Source: Hyaloperonospora brassicae (taxonomy: Eukaryota; Oomycota; Peronosporomycetes; Peronosporales; Peronosporaceae). Taken from it: a stretch of DNA of 64,000 nt. Positions 49,321 to 59,048 of this stretch are shown one piece after another (within the stretch, counting starts at the first letter, position 1; each line of letters starts with the position of its first letter). A model generated the notes under the pieces. It saw nothing but the letters and a program-made list of their open reading frames with translations. It was not told the DNA's origin and did no database searches. Made by a program: the position numbers and the translations under genes. Where the stretch lies: the NCBI GenBank assembly GCA_947650285.1, contig CANTFL010001193.1, positions 248,001-312,000 on the forward strand, in the 5' to 3' direction.

Positions 49321-50206
49321 CCAACTTTCCAAATTAATTGTGTCCGATCATCTGATACCATGTCCACAACCCTTCCGATCCGCATTGTCTCGATACGCTT
49401 ACTGTTTAGCAGCTGCAATCATCGCCCCTCGTTTGTCATGTCTTGCAGATGCGTGGCTACACGCTATCATTGTGCAGCGCGGTTTCGTTGATATCATGAC
49501 TGTTGGCCCGGACGTACGGACGACGGACGAACGACGCATCGGAAACGAAGCGCAGCGAACGTCTCGATGTCTATGATTTGGTATACTGACCGGTCGTCTA
49601 CCGTGATGGGTCGAGGAATACATAGATCTTCGTGCTTGTTTGACCATATGTCGGTTGATGTATAATCTGCGTCAATATGAAAACGGTTCGGTATTAGAAT
49701 GAATGTGGACGAAGCGTCCGTGGCGCTAAGCGTATGTCACATGCAGAACGCTAGTCGATCGCGCTTTATTCTGCGACCTACTTCCCTCGCTGACTACAAA
49801 TACCTCATCGCGCGAGTCCCGCGGCAGGGCGATGTCTGTGCTGATGAACGTATCAGCAGTACCACGGAACAAAGGATACAAGGCGATCCAAGAGTCGACA
49901 GTCGGCTGGATGACTACTTGAAGATAGCGAAGGGCACGATCGATGTCAGTGGTATTTCATGATACATTCGAATCAGCTGCCGTGCACCGAGACGTCGCAT
50001 GTTGCACCGAAATCTCGGACCCGCAAGAGTCGCACCGCTTCGCCTGTCGCGGTCGTATCCGACGCGTCAGCCGTCTTCAACAGGCATGCCTTTTGTTTCA
50101 GTAGCGATCCCGCGTACGATAGAGTCTTCCGTGGAGAGCAAGAGATCCACGTATGATCCGGTCAATTCATTCGAGGGCAGATCGAGCAGCGTACTTGTCT
50201 TGCTTC

Positions 50207-50224
50207 GTCATTCCGCAACTTGCC
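50207..50224 (+). promoter_or_regulatory. Inr/FPR-like core promoter of small secreted-peptide gene 2
   Basis: GTCATTCCGCAACTTGCC is nearly identical to the element before the Kazal gene and lies 50 bases before the ATG at 50274. Confidence 0.6.
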
Positions 50225-50273
50225 AAGGTCTTACCAGTCTCGACACCACCCCACATAACCTTTCGCAACCACG

Positions 50274-50450
50274 ATGAAGGTCTTCATGTGCCTCGTGCTC
50301 GTCGCTGTCGCAACTACATTTACCAGCGGGGTTGCCTATCATCATCGCCGAGGTGGAGCTACCCGTCGTCATAACCGTGCTCCTGGTCCTTCTGCGAGCG
50401 CCAATTTGGGTGTCGATGATGCCGCTAATGCGGCTGCCAGGCGTGGTTAA
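50274..50450 (+). CDS. Small secreted basic (His/Arg-rich) peptide
   Basis: The product has 58 residues. The signal peptide MKVFMCLVLVAVATTFTSG is followed by a 39-residue mature part starting VAYHHRRGGATRRHNRAPG and ending in an Ala/Asp/Arg-rich tail. It has no cysteines and is more basic than its paralogue at 32788, sharing with it only the signal peptide, the first HH cluster and a Gly-Val-Asp-Asp-Ala-like piece. It is the equivalent gene in duplication copy B. No known family is recognised. A host-targeted or cell-wall role would be guesswork; secretion is well supported. Confidence 0.6.
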   Translation: MKVFMCLVLVAVATTFTSGVAYHHRRGGATRRHNRAPGPSASANLGVDDAANAAARRG

Positions 50451-51110
50451 AGTCCCAACCGTTCCGACAGCATGCTACGCGCACATCCGCGCGTGGGGTC
50501 AATATGTCTTGCGCCAGGATCTGTGGGATCGAGATTACTCTGAACGGAGTGTAGTTGGAGAGACAAGCTTACCTTCGGCCGGTTCCACGCAGCAACTTTC
50601 TCTGTGCAAACGGCAGTTCCAGCTTGCGGTGTGGACACGTAGACGAGGGAAAGGCTAATGCGACATCAATGTACTTCGCTTTCAAAACCAATGCTAACTT
50701 CTCTACGCTCTCCTTTCCTTCTGACACCTGTATTCTCCCATTTCTGTTCCCCTCTAACTCATGTAACCCTCTGACTCATTAACTCCATCTTCATGCTCAC
50801 AGTCAGCAATCGCAAAGCACAGTCTATGCCTAAGCCAGACGCGACCCACGCTGTTCGCCGCGATCTTCTAAATGCTTGCGTGCACGCATTTTGGAGCCCC
50901 ACTCTTCTCCTCCTCCCAGTTCTCGAGTACCTGTCGAAGCCCCGACGATGAGATCGGTGGGCGCGATGGCGGCACAAGAGACCAGTGCAGATAGCGCCAG
51001 GAATTGCGGTATACTTTCCGCACATTAGCTTTGACACTGACAGATCCTCAAGTATCATACGAGCGTTGTGTGCATCGGCGTGATTTGTCACGGATGTAAA
51101 TATGGGTGTC

Positions 51111-51974
51111 GCACAATAGCAGCCCGTTATACGACGAGACACTCTTTAGCGTTCAAGGAGCGGTTGCCGCGTCGCCCATTCAGTACGACGTACGACAAGT
51201 CTATCTTCCCCGTATGCTTCTCACAAGCAACAGGCGCGAGACTTTGAATCAGGTCCAAGAAGTACGAGTCGGTAATAGGATGGTCGAACTGATACGAACG
51301 GATCGCGGTGTTCGGGAGAGTCACGTGCACGCACGCTTTATGTGCTGATGATATGTGTGTATTTACTTTTCGACTGGACTGTGTTTCTTCTTCTTCTTGT
51401 TGCCGAAAAACGGGGTCTCGCGTCCGTTGTCAACAATGTCGTCGAGATGGACGTGATCGACCATCTGCCTTATCTGCTCACTATCTCGTGACAGGGCATT
51501 CATGGGAGTGCCTCGAACGCCAAGGTCCACAAGAGCTTGTTCGTACGCAACCGATTCACGGGCATTTCGACAACGCACTCACGGGTGAGGTTGAGGGACG
51601 ATTCGCTGTAGCTCGTTCGTTTGTTCCTGCAAACAAGAAGCGGGGAGAAGAGCATTGTTGTACTCTACCTATGTTGCTGACTTTGACCGATGCAAACATC
51701 ATAGCAGGAAAAGACGACCGCCAAACTCGTACCAATGCTCAAAAAGGACAGCAGAGCTGACGGGATCCCAACCCACGCTCGTACTATTTAAATCTGCAGC
51801 GAATAGATAAAAGACAGTGCAAGGATGCGGTGGGTATCGTCGTCATGATCAACAGCACCATGACCGATGAGAAGCTTGCAGTGAAGTGAGGTCATGCCTA
51901 CGAAAGATGTCGTGGACGCTACTAATGCAAGAGCGTAAGTGCTGACTATGTTACCAGCGATATCGAGCCCAGCG
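51111..51974. other. Intergenic region upstream of the gypsy element
   Basis: A plus-strand frame at 51308-51760 is open for 150 codons, including CVSSSSCCRKTGSRVRCQQC and VARSFVPANKKRGEEHCC, but no family is recognised. The short-hairpin texture of the neighbouring gypsy element is not seen here, which helps fix the element's left border at about 51975. Confidence 0.5.
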
Positions 51975-52185
51975 TGTAACGGGGTACACCCTTGCGTGAA
52001 CTTAACGCAAGGGTATCGTGCACCGACAAGCGTACACGAGGCAAGCGAGGAAGTGGTAGGTAAGACAGAGGCAACACTGTCTTAGGGAAAAGTAGAACTG
52101 TTATATCAATATAATTAAATCTTTAACCACTGTCTCTCTGTTTGACTTAACTTAATTATACTAATCTATCTGAATGTATGACAGC
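51975..52185 (-). repeat. Left (3') LTR of the gypsy element
   Basis: Starts TGTAACGGGGTACACCC and is homologous to 58859-59048 up to about TGTATGACA. It contains a perfect 10-bp stem, ACCCTTGCGT / ACGCAAGGGT, around a 7-nt loop. No obvious polypurine tract is seen at its inner side. Confidence 0.8.
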
Positions 52186-52219
52186 CGTGGTACCAACAAG
52201 GGTACCACTGTGAAGCGTG

Positions 52220-53242
52220 ATGAGCTCGAAGCCGTGGCGTTTGCCCGAACGGCTCATCAATAGCTTGTCTCACGAGACAGGCCAACACCATCGAATACCC
52301 TTATTCGATGCGACTGAGCTTCACGGCTTGAGTCCCAGCGCGAAGAACTTTCGCGCTGAAGAAGATTTTTATCTCGATGTCTTCCTTAGACATCGATGGT
52401 ACAACTGCAACCAAAATCGTGACAAAGCCTCGCTTTTGGCTGCGTGGAACGCGTTCGTCCAAAACGTAAAGAATTTTGGACGAGAAGGGTGGCTCAAGAA
52501 ACTTGAGGCGACACGCCTCAGGTTCGAAAAGCGAACGCCAACCGGTGCTAGATACCGGTTGTACTGTTTGTCGAGTGAGGCAGGCATTCCTTGCCTCACA
52601 TGGGGAGACCCTTGTGCGAGTTGTGTTGACAACTCGCAGCGTGCACATAGGGACGTGTATTCCCTAAATTCGCCCTGGGGAAGGGCACACATCTCGGATG
52701 AGATGCCTGACGCGATTGCAAACTTGCAATCCGTCTACAAGCGCCTAGGGCGCGTGTTTACCGATGGGCCACAGGACTCATCGGATGGGTCTCGTCATAC
52801 TGGCGGACGATACCTTCAACATCCATCAACAGCTGAGAGCGGGGCTTCCAGCTGTTCCAAGAGGGTGGATACCCCCGCCACTGGACGAGGTAGCTCGTCC
52901 TTGATCCTGAATCGTCACGGTGATTCAAGATGCGCTCCACTAGAAAGCGTTGATCACCGTGAGCATCCACCAAAGGATTTGGTGGAGGAGGAAAGACATC
53001 CTCCAGAACCCCAGGCTCACCATCCCGACCCTTACGAGATGGATCGCGCAATCGATGAATTGCGCGATGACTTGAAGCACGAGCGCGACCGGCGCTACGC
53101 TTTGACTGATACCGTGCGGAAGAACTGCAAGGATCGTGAGGCTGATCGGGCGAGAGACCGCGCCGATTACGCCACAGCGCAGCTTCAGGTCGAGCGGGAT
53201 GTCCGCTCCCTTTTCGGCGAGCTGGCGACAGCTCGCGGGTAG
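52220..53242 (+). CDS. Antisense ORF inside the gypsy chromovirus, unknown function
   Basis: 340 codons from ATG to TAG with no interruption, antisense to the retrotransposon genes. The first 180 codons lie in the space between the chromodomain stop (52758) and the left LTR; the rest overlaps the chromodomain and pre-chromodomain tail on the other strand. The N-terminal part looks like a folded protein: [60 protein letters not shown], and cysteines in [20 protein letters not shown]. The middle is Ser/Pro/His-rich, and the last 70 residues are highly charged ([20 protein letters not shown]) and should form a coiled coil. I do not recognise a known family. The plain alternative is chance openness caused by the antisense relation over the overlapped half, but that cannot explain the first half. 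Confidence 0.55.
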   Translation: MSSKPWRLPERLINSLSHETGQHHRIPLFDATELHGLSPSAKNFRAEEDFYLDVFLRHRWYNCNQNRDKASLLAAWNAFVQNVKNFGREGWLKKLEATRLRFEKRTPTGARYRLYCLSSEAGIPCLTWGDPCASCVDNSQRAHRDVYSLNSPWGRAHISDEMPDAIANLQSVYKRLGRVFTDGPQDSSDGSRHTGGRYLQHPSTAESGASSCSKRVDTPATGRGSSSLILNRHGDSRCAPLESVDHREHPPKDLVEEERHPPEPQAHHPDPYEMDRAIDELRDDLKHERDRRYALTDTVRKNCKDREADRARDRADYATAQLQVERDVRSLFGELATARG

Positions 53243-56200
53243 ACATCTCGGTTGAGTTCCGAGGTATCATATCTGCGCGACCAGACGGATCGTCTGGAGC
53301 GCGAAGCGCAAGAACTTGATGGATGTTCTTGAACGTGGGGGCTATCTTCATCGGAAGAAGAAGGCTCGTACTGACAGTACGACCTAAGCCTCCCCACGTA
53401 AAACGTAGGATGCGTGCGCATCCTACGTGGCAATTCGAGTGTGTATGCATTGCCCTTGCGATGCAACACTCGAAATGGCCCAATGTATTTCGGCAGTAGT
53501 TTGCTATTGCCGACACTAATGACTGCATGTCCAGGTAAGTTTACCGTAGACAGTAGTACTAGGTCGTTAACCTTAAATGAAAGAACATTTGCTCTTCCAT
53601 TCTTGTCTGCGTTCCGTTTCTGACGGTCCACCGCATTTGCGATGGAGTCCTGAACGAAACGGACTACCTCTTCTCGAGTCAGCAGGAAGTTCTCTGCTGA
53701 CTCTTTGTTTTGTCTGTCAGTGCGCTTCGTGCGCACTGCTAAGAGATTGTTCTCTTCTTCAAGCGAGGTTGTCTTCTTCCTCGCTGGCATAATCGTTGAC
53801 GATGCTGAATATACCAGCATCGTCATCATCATCCGAGTCAGATAATAGCGTCGTCGCTATTATTGAGGTGATCTTCTTCATCGATGTCGACTTGATCGAC
53901 ATCGGCATCATACGTGACGACGTTAGCGTCGACACGTGATGAGCAAGAGCCAAAACGGTTTTTGCTCGAGCGAGTCCCTCCCCCCCTTATCCAAGAGTCA
54001 CACTCTAGAAGGGTGGGCACTCGTGGATGGCGTAGGCCATTCACGTAAAACGGTGTGTGCTGTGTTGAAGCATGCATCGAATTATTGATGGCGAATTCCA
54101 CCATGGGTAGGAATTCGCTCCAACTCGAAAACGAGTGGACATATCCTCGAAGGATCTCTTCGAGGACACGGTTCGCACGTTCCGTCTGGACCATCTGTTT
54201 CTGGATGGTCAGAAGTGGACATCTTCAATCGTGTTACGAGAGTACGGAACACGGTTTGCCAGAATGCCGCCGTGAACCGAGGGTCACGGTCGGATACGAG
54301 TTCACGGGGTAACCCGTGGAGTCTAAAGACAGTGTCTAGAAAGACACGAGCACAACCTTGAGCCTTGATCGACTCAGAGACAGCTGCAAGAAGGACCATC
54401 TTGCTGAACCGGTCAACAAACACAAGGATACCATTATTCTTGTGAGCGTATTCGGGAGAACCGAAGACGAAGTCCATTGAAACGGACTGCCAGCACTCTG
54501 TCGGGAACAGGCAGAGGCTGCAATGGCGCACGGGATGAAGGACTAGGCTTCACCCGTTGACAAAACTTCGCAAGCACGTATGTACTTGCGGACAAACTGA
54601 TACTGGCGTGGCCAGTGAAAGTCACGACTTACCGTGAAGTAAATCTTTTCCCTACCACGATGGCCGCCTGTTGGGGCATCGTGACACTCGTACATGATGC
54701 GCAACCGCAAATCATGATGAGCGGGTACGACGACACAAGGCGTGTCGTCGGCAACAGCTGTATAGTACAGCAATCCGTTGCGTGTACTATACCGATCCGA
54801 TGAGGATCAGTACAAAGCCGGTAAATCCTTCAATGATTTACTGGATGGATTCACCAGATGATCCATCAATCGCAGAAGATCTTTATCTTCCGCGTATGCC
54901 TTTCGTACGACGTCAAGTAAACTGGACGACGGGACACTGACTGACAGTGTCGCAACAGTGGGCTTATCCTCACTGTTGGATTTGTGCGTCCGGCTCGAAA
55001 TCGGGCCGGCGCGAAAGAGCATCAGCGACGACATTGAGTCGTCCTGGTTTATACTCCACGGAGAAGTTATACTCCGCGAAGAAAGACAGCCACCTTGCCA
55101 TCCTTTGCTAAAGGTGTGGGCTGTTTACGGCCGTGCGTAATGACGCATGGTCCGTATAGACAACAAACGGTCTATCTCCGAGGAGATAGACGCGTAACTT
55201 AGCCAGTGCGTACTTCATGGCAAGGAGTTCCTTGTCATGCACTGGGTAATTACGCTCAGCTGCTTGCAGCTGACGCGACTGATAACAGATGACGCGCTCC
55301 GCGCCATCTGCATCGAACTGCATTAACGCACAGCCGATTGCGAAATCGCTGGCGTCACAGACCACATGAAATGGTCTGTCCTGATCTGCAATCGCCAAGA
55401 CCGGCGATTGCATCAAGCTCCGCTTGATACCTTCAAAGGAACGCTGTCACTCAGCGTTCCATGACCACTTGACATTTTTCTTGAGCAAGCAAGAAAGATG
55501 AACAGTCATCTCGGCGTATTCGCGCGAGTACTTGTGCAAGTACGCCGCAAGACCAAGGAACTTCCTTAGTCCCTTGACATCGACTGGCACTGGCCAGTCG
55601 GTGATCGCCTTGATCTTTTCGGGATCAGGGCGTACGCCGTGTTTACCCACGATGCACCCAAGAAGTGGTATTTCGCTAGCCGCGAATATTCACTTCTTGA
55701 GGTTGGCGTACAACTTATGCTTGCGCATAAGTTGAAGAACCTGACGAACGTGAGCTCTGTGAACTTCAACGTCCGTCTTTCCGTCCATAGCCCGGCTATG
55801 GACGAACACATCGTCGAAGTAACTCGGTGCGAAGTCTCGCACCGGTCTCAACAGATTTGTTACACATCTGTTGAATGTTGCAGGGGCATTACTCAGCCCC
55901 TGTGGTATCACTAGCCACTCCCACAGCATCCCGCTGGGGGTACTCACTGCCGTGAACGGGATGCCCCGTTCACGCATCAGGATCTGATAGAACCCATCCA
56001 TCAGATCCATGGACGAAAAGATGGTACTCTTTGACATACCATCTATGATTACGTCCTTCCTCGGTATCGGCGTCTGAGCCGGTACCGTTGCAGCATTCAA
56101 CTTGTTGAATGCGTGCACTATCCGCCACCCTCCTGTGGCCTTTCGCACACAGAAGGTCGGAGAGCTGTGAGGGGATGTTGATTCTCTCACATGGCCCGCT

Positions 56201-57700
56201 GCTAAGCGATCGGCAAAGAACTTGTCGATCGCTATCACTTGTTCACGAGGCAGTGGCCACTGCTTCATGACACAGTATTTCGAGCCCGGTTTGAGCTCGA
56301 TCTCGTGTCGAGTGCCTTTGTCCTTAGGCAACTCGCAAGGTACGGATTCAGGGAACACATCCCTGAATTCGATCAAATCCTTATACAAAGGATTTGCCTG
56401 AAGTGACTCCCAGGATTGGGACGCGTATCGCTCAATCCGAGTCTTCTCATCGAGGACACTTTCGTCCATCGATGAGCTGCTGAGAACCCGTTCGTTCTCA
56501 GCAAATACTGTTGCCGACCGAATGTCGGTCACATACTCGTCCTCTGTGACGAGTATGCAGATCTGCTTGACTTTGCCACTACGCAGATCACGCAAGAACC
56601 GTTTCGGTTCTAGCGTTGGCAACTGAGTTATCTCCGAAGTTAACTTCGGAGGCACAATCAGATCAAGCGTATAAGCGCCTACGCTTGATCCGTCATTAAC
56701 CAAGACGTTCAACGTCTCGGTTTCTTCCTGGGAACTTGCTTCCACAGGTTGCTGAGGGCCTAATCCCTCAGCAAGCGACTCTTGAGGAATTCCTTCCTCA
56801 AGTACGTGGGGACTTATTCCCTCGACGTCTTCCGACTGTGGCTGTGCAACCACAGTCAGGAACCGATCCTCTACGGTCGACTCTCCAGTCGACCTAGGAT
56901 TTTCATGTTGCCCCTTGGGGGCAACAGACTTCTTTCTTCTAAGATGCTGCCCGCTAGGCATGCATCCATGTCCCGGTCCACTCGACTTATTCGAGTGGTG
57001 GACCTTCGGCGCAGCCTGTACTTCTGTACAGTTACCGGGAGCTTGCTCCACAGTGTAGTGATCAACTACACTGTGATCTTGTGCAGTCGTGCTAACGACC
57101 GTACCGCAAGTGAGGCCATCGCACTCACTCGCAGAACATCCACACGCTTGTGGACGCTCCAAGATGTTCATCCGATGGCCATCTGATGAACAAGCAGCAG
57201 GCATCTTCACGGATCGATGCTGCCGGCTCACCCTTGGCTCGTACTTTCTGAGCCAAGGTAATCCCAGGATGACATCAAATTTGTCATCCAGATCTAGTAC
57301 GATGAAGTCATCATCGTACTGTTCGCCCTCCAACGTGTAGTGGATTCCTACTACACGTTTCTCAACGGTAATCGATGCGCCTGTTGCAAGGCGCACCGTC
57401 ATTCTAGTTACGGGAATATCGCACTCAACGAACTTGAGCCTACGACCCTCTAGTGACTGGCGTCGAACAAAGTTGTTCGACGCCCCACAGTCTACTAGGG
57501 CACGAAGCGACAAATCATTTGTCGCTTCCATCTTCAAGGTGATGAGCGAAACGTCATCACCAGGTGCAGAGACACACAATGATTGTGTATCTGTAGCAAC
57601 TTTCGTCAAGAGATTTGCAAATTCTCTTGAGGTTGCTGGATCAGTAGGGCGCTCCGCCCCTACTGACCCCGACCATTTTTTGATGGTCCGTCTCGCTGTT
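52758..57700 (-). pseudogene. pol: Gypsy pol polyprotein (protease-RT-RNaseH-integrase-chromodomain), broken
   Basis: Pol is open upstream of its visible start and overlaps the gag stop in the -1 frame. Protease: LVDCGASNNFVRR and IVLDLDDKFDVILGLPWL. RT: LPKDKGTRHEIELKPGSKY, STIFSSMDLMDGFYQILM and YFDDVFVHS (catalytic Asp pair). A TGA at about 55690 follows NLKK, and the RT connection continues GKHGVRPDPEKIKAITDWPV. Another TGA lies at 55447. RNase H: FHVVCDASDFAIGCALMQFD, KELLAMKYAL, YTDHASL; a TAG at 55108. Then a TGA at 54807. Integrase: H..H with C..C in GGHRGREKIYF and core SVSMDFVFGSP, LVSDRDPRFTAAFW, with frame changes near 54555, 54515 and 54195. The tail includes VNDLVLLSTVNLPGH and KLLPKYIGPFRVLHRKG. 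The chromodomain [35 protein letters not shown] has the aromatic residues of the family. At least four stops and three or more frameshifts are present. Confidence 0.93.
57642..57681 (-). promoter_or_regulatory. Putative -1 programmed ribosomal frameshift signal between gag and pol
   Basis: On the coding strand the heptamer A AAA AAT (57681-57675) is in the gag frame. A 9-nt spacer follows, then a stem-loop, CAGTAGGGGCG pairing with CGCCCTACTG (one bulge), that contains the gag TAG at 57662-57660. A -1 slip at the heptamer leads straight into the open pol frame. Frame arithmetic (58814 and 57609 differ by 1205) confirms that pol is -1 to gag. Confidence 0.6.
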
Positions 57701-58814
57701 GCGGCTTCGCAACAGCGCTGGACCCACGCCCATTGCCCTTTCTGGCAAATGGTCGTCCATTTCGCTCAGTACTGTTTGGTACTGGGCGTGGAGCACTACA
57801 CTCGTATGCGTAGTGCCCTAACTTCTGACAGCGATTGCACCTCTGCAATCGCTTGTTGTTTGAAGAGCGAGGTCTCTCGCTCTCAACATAGCAGAGGTCC
57901 ATTGGTTCTGGACCTCCGATCTCTTGTCGTCTCGGTGGACGGTAAGAGTTTGAGCTAGCATGAGCCTGTCTCATGCTAAAGTCTTCCTGTTCCGCGGCTG
58001 ATATCGCTTCTTCAAGCGTATTCAGCTCAAGGCGGAACAGGTGGCTCCTGACGGGCCCTTCTGCGAGCCCTTGCATGAACACCGTAATCAACATGTGTTC
58101 ATGAACTGGGTTGGCAGTTATACTACTCGCAAGGAGTCGTATATGTTGTGCGTAAGCGTGCACATCACGCTTACCCTGCTTGAGTTTCAGGAGCTCTGGA
58201 CGAGCCCTGAACTCAGCCCGTGGCGGCTCAAACGTTTGTCTGAGCCGGGACTTGAAGTCATCTAGCGACCTAAACACATGTGGGTCGCTACTCTCAAGCC
58301 CCAGGGACCAAGTTTTGGCACGTCCTGCCAAGTGGGTCTGAGCAAATGTGAGTTTCATTTGCTCATCTTCGACGCGACGAGCCCTTAAGGCTCTGTCGAG
58401 TTCGACAAACCATAGTAACAGGGAGTCCTTCGGGACTCCACTGTATTTGGAGATGTCAACTTTCATGACTTCGGGACGACGCGCATGCGCCGTCCCGCCC
58501 ACAGCAGCATGGAATTGCTGCTGTCTCAACAGCTCTGTCTGTTGAGCACCGAGTTTTCTCAACTGCTCGGTCTGTTGAGAGCCTTGCTGGTGAAGCAAGG
58601 CTACTTTCTCCCTTTCGGCGACAAGTTCATTTTGGATGAACTTGGCTATGGCGGCATGTTGTTGGTCTCTGTCTAGAGACTCCAACATGGTGCTAATGGC
58701 GAACTCGCCTACAGTAGAACTCATTCGTTCTACCGCACCCCATTCGATGTCACTCAAATGGGTAAACCCTTCACGCGTGGCGTGAAAGGTCTCTTCATCA
58801 TCCAACATGTTCAT
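57660..58814 (-). CDS. gag: Gypsy Gag (capsid-nucleocapsid) polyprotein, intact
   Basis: 384 codons without a break. Residues about 40-105 are a Gln-rich coiled coil. Residues about 112-275 are the retrotransposon Gag capsid region (VDISKYSGVPKDSLLLWFVE, AKTWSLGL, FEPPRAEFRARPELLKLKQG, VHAYAQHIRLLASSI, MLITVFMQGLAEGPVRSHLF). A CCHC zinc knuckle lies at 326-339 (CNRCQKLGHYAYEC), then a basic Arg/Gly/Lys tail. Gag builds the virus-like particle and the knuckle packages element RNA. The ATG at 58814 lies only about 45 bases inside the LTR, directly after the primer binding site. It ends at a TAG inside the frameshift stem-loop. Confidence 0.93.
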   Translation of the reverse strand: MNMLDDEETFHATREGFTHLSDIEWGAVERMSSTVGEFAISTMLESLDRDQQHAAIAKFIQNELVAEREKVALLHQQGSQQTEQLRKLGAQQTELLRQQQFHAAVGGTAHARRPEVMKVDISKYSGVPKDSLLLWFVELDRALRARRVEDEQMKLTFAQTHLAGRAKTWSLGLESSDPHVFRSLDDFKSRLRQTFEPPRAEFRARPELLKLKQGKRDVHAYAQHIRLLASSITANPVHEHMLITVFMQGLAEGPVRSHLFRLELNTLEEAISAAEQEDFSMRQAHASSNSYRPPRRQEIGGPEPMDLCYVESERPRSSNNKRLQRCNRCQKLGHYAYECSAPRPVPNSTERNGRPFARKGNGRGSSAVAKPQQRDGPSKNGRGQ

Positions 58815-58842
58815 GTTGGATGCTGTGGTCCTTGGAAGGACT

Positions 58843-58856
58843 ACAAAGTGCTACCA
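58843..58856 (-). other. Primer binding site (tRNA-Met-like)
   Basis: On the coding strand, two bases after the LTR end TTACA, the sequence reads TGGTAGCACTTTGT. TGG pairs with the CCA tail of a tRNA, and TGGTAGC matches the start of initiator-tRNA-Met-type PBSs known from Ty elements. Confidence 0.6.
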
Positions 58857-58858
58857 GG

Positions 58859-59048
58859 TGTAACGGGGCACACCCTTGCGTGAACTTAACGCAAGGGTAT
58901 CGGTGCCCCGACAGACGTACACAAGGAAAGCGTAGGAAGCGTAGGTAGGGTAAAAGCAGAACTGTTATATTAATGTAATTAAGTCTTTTAACTACTGTCT
59001 CTTCGTTTGACTTAACTTAATTATGCTAATATGACTGAGTGTATGGTG
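58859..59048 (-). repeat. Right (5') LTR of the gypsy element, shared part
   Basis: Homologous to 51975-52185 with several differences and about 20 bases fewer in the middle. Its first 48 bases form a nested stem: CGGGGCAC / GTGCCCCG outside ACCCTTGCGT / ACGCAAGGGT. The outer stem is imperfect in the left copy. Confidence 0.8.

Larger units (their letters stand above)
49845..51110 (+). repeat. Segmental duplication, copy B
   Basis: Paralogue of 32400-33600 in the same orientation. Both contain the small secreted-peptide gene at the same relative place. Downstream they share GCGTGGACGCGTAGGCGAG versus TGTGGACACGTAGACGAGG and a conserved block near AAGCCCCGACGATGAGATCG. The minus strand of the last part reads TSVTNHADAHN here and TPVTAHADEHS in copy A, so an older reading frame may have been present there. 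Confidence 0.8.
51975..59048 (-). mobile_element. Ty3/gypsy chromovirus (LTR retrotransposon), coding strand minus
   Basis: Reading leftward from the right LTR, the order is primer binding site, gag (58814-57660), then pol in the -1 frame: protease, reverse transcriptase, RNase H, H2C2 integrase core, and a C-terminal chromodomain near 52780-52960. This order (integrase after RNase H, plus chromodomain) defines a chromovirus. An antisense ORF occupies the part between the chromodomain and the left LTR. gag and the antisense ORF are intact, while pol carries several stops and frameshifts, so this copy is not autonomous. The interior is saturated with short inverted repeats, a texture that continues to about 59280, so the true right border may lie there. 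Confidence 0.93.

Noticed and set aside
57700..57960. Regular short dyads as a CRISPR-like array
   Set aside because: The repeats differ from one another in sequence; each is only self-complementary, so this is not an array of one repeat. It is handled as the hairpin-saturation finding.
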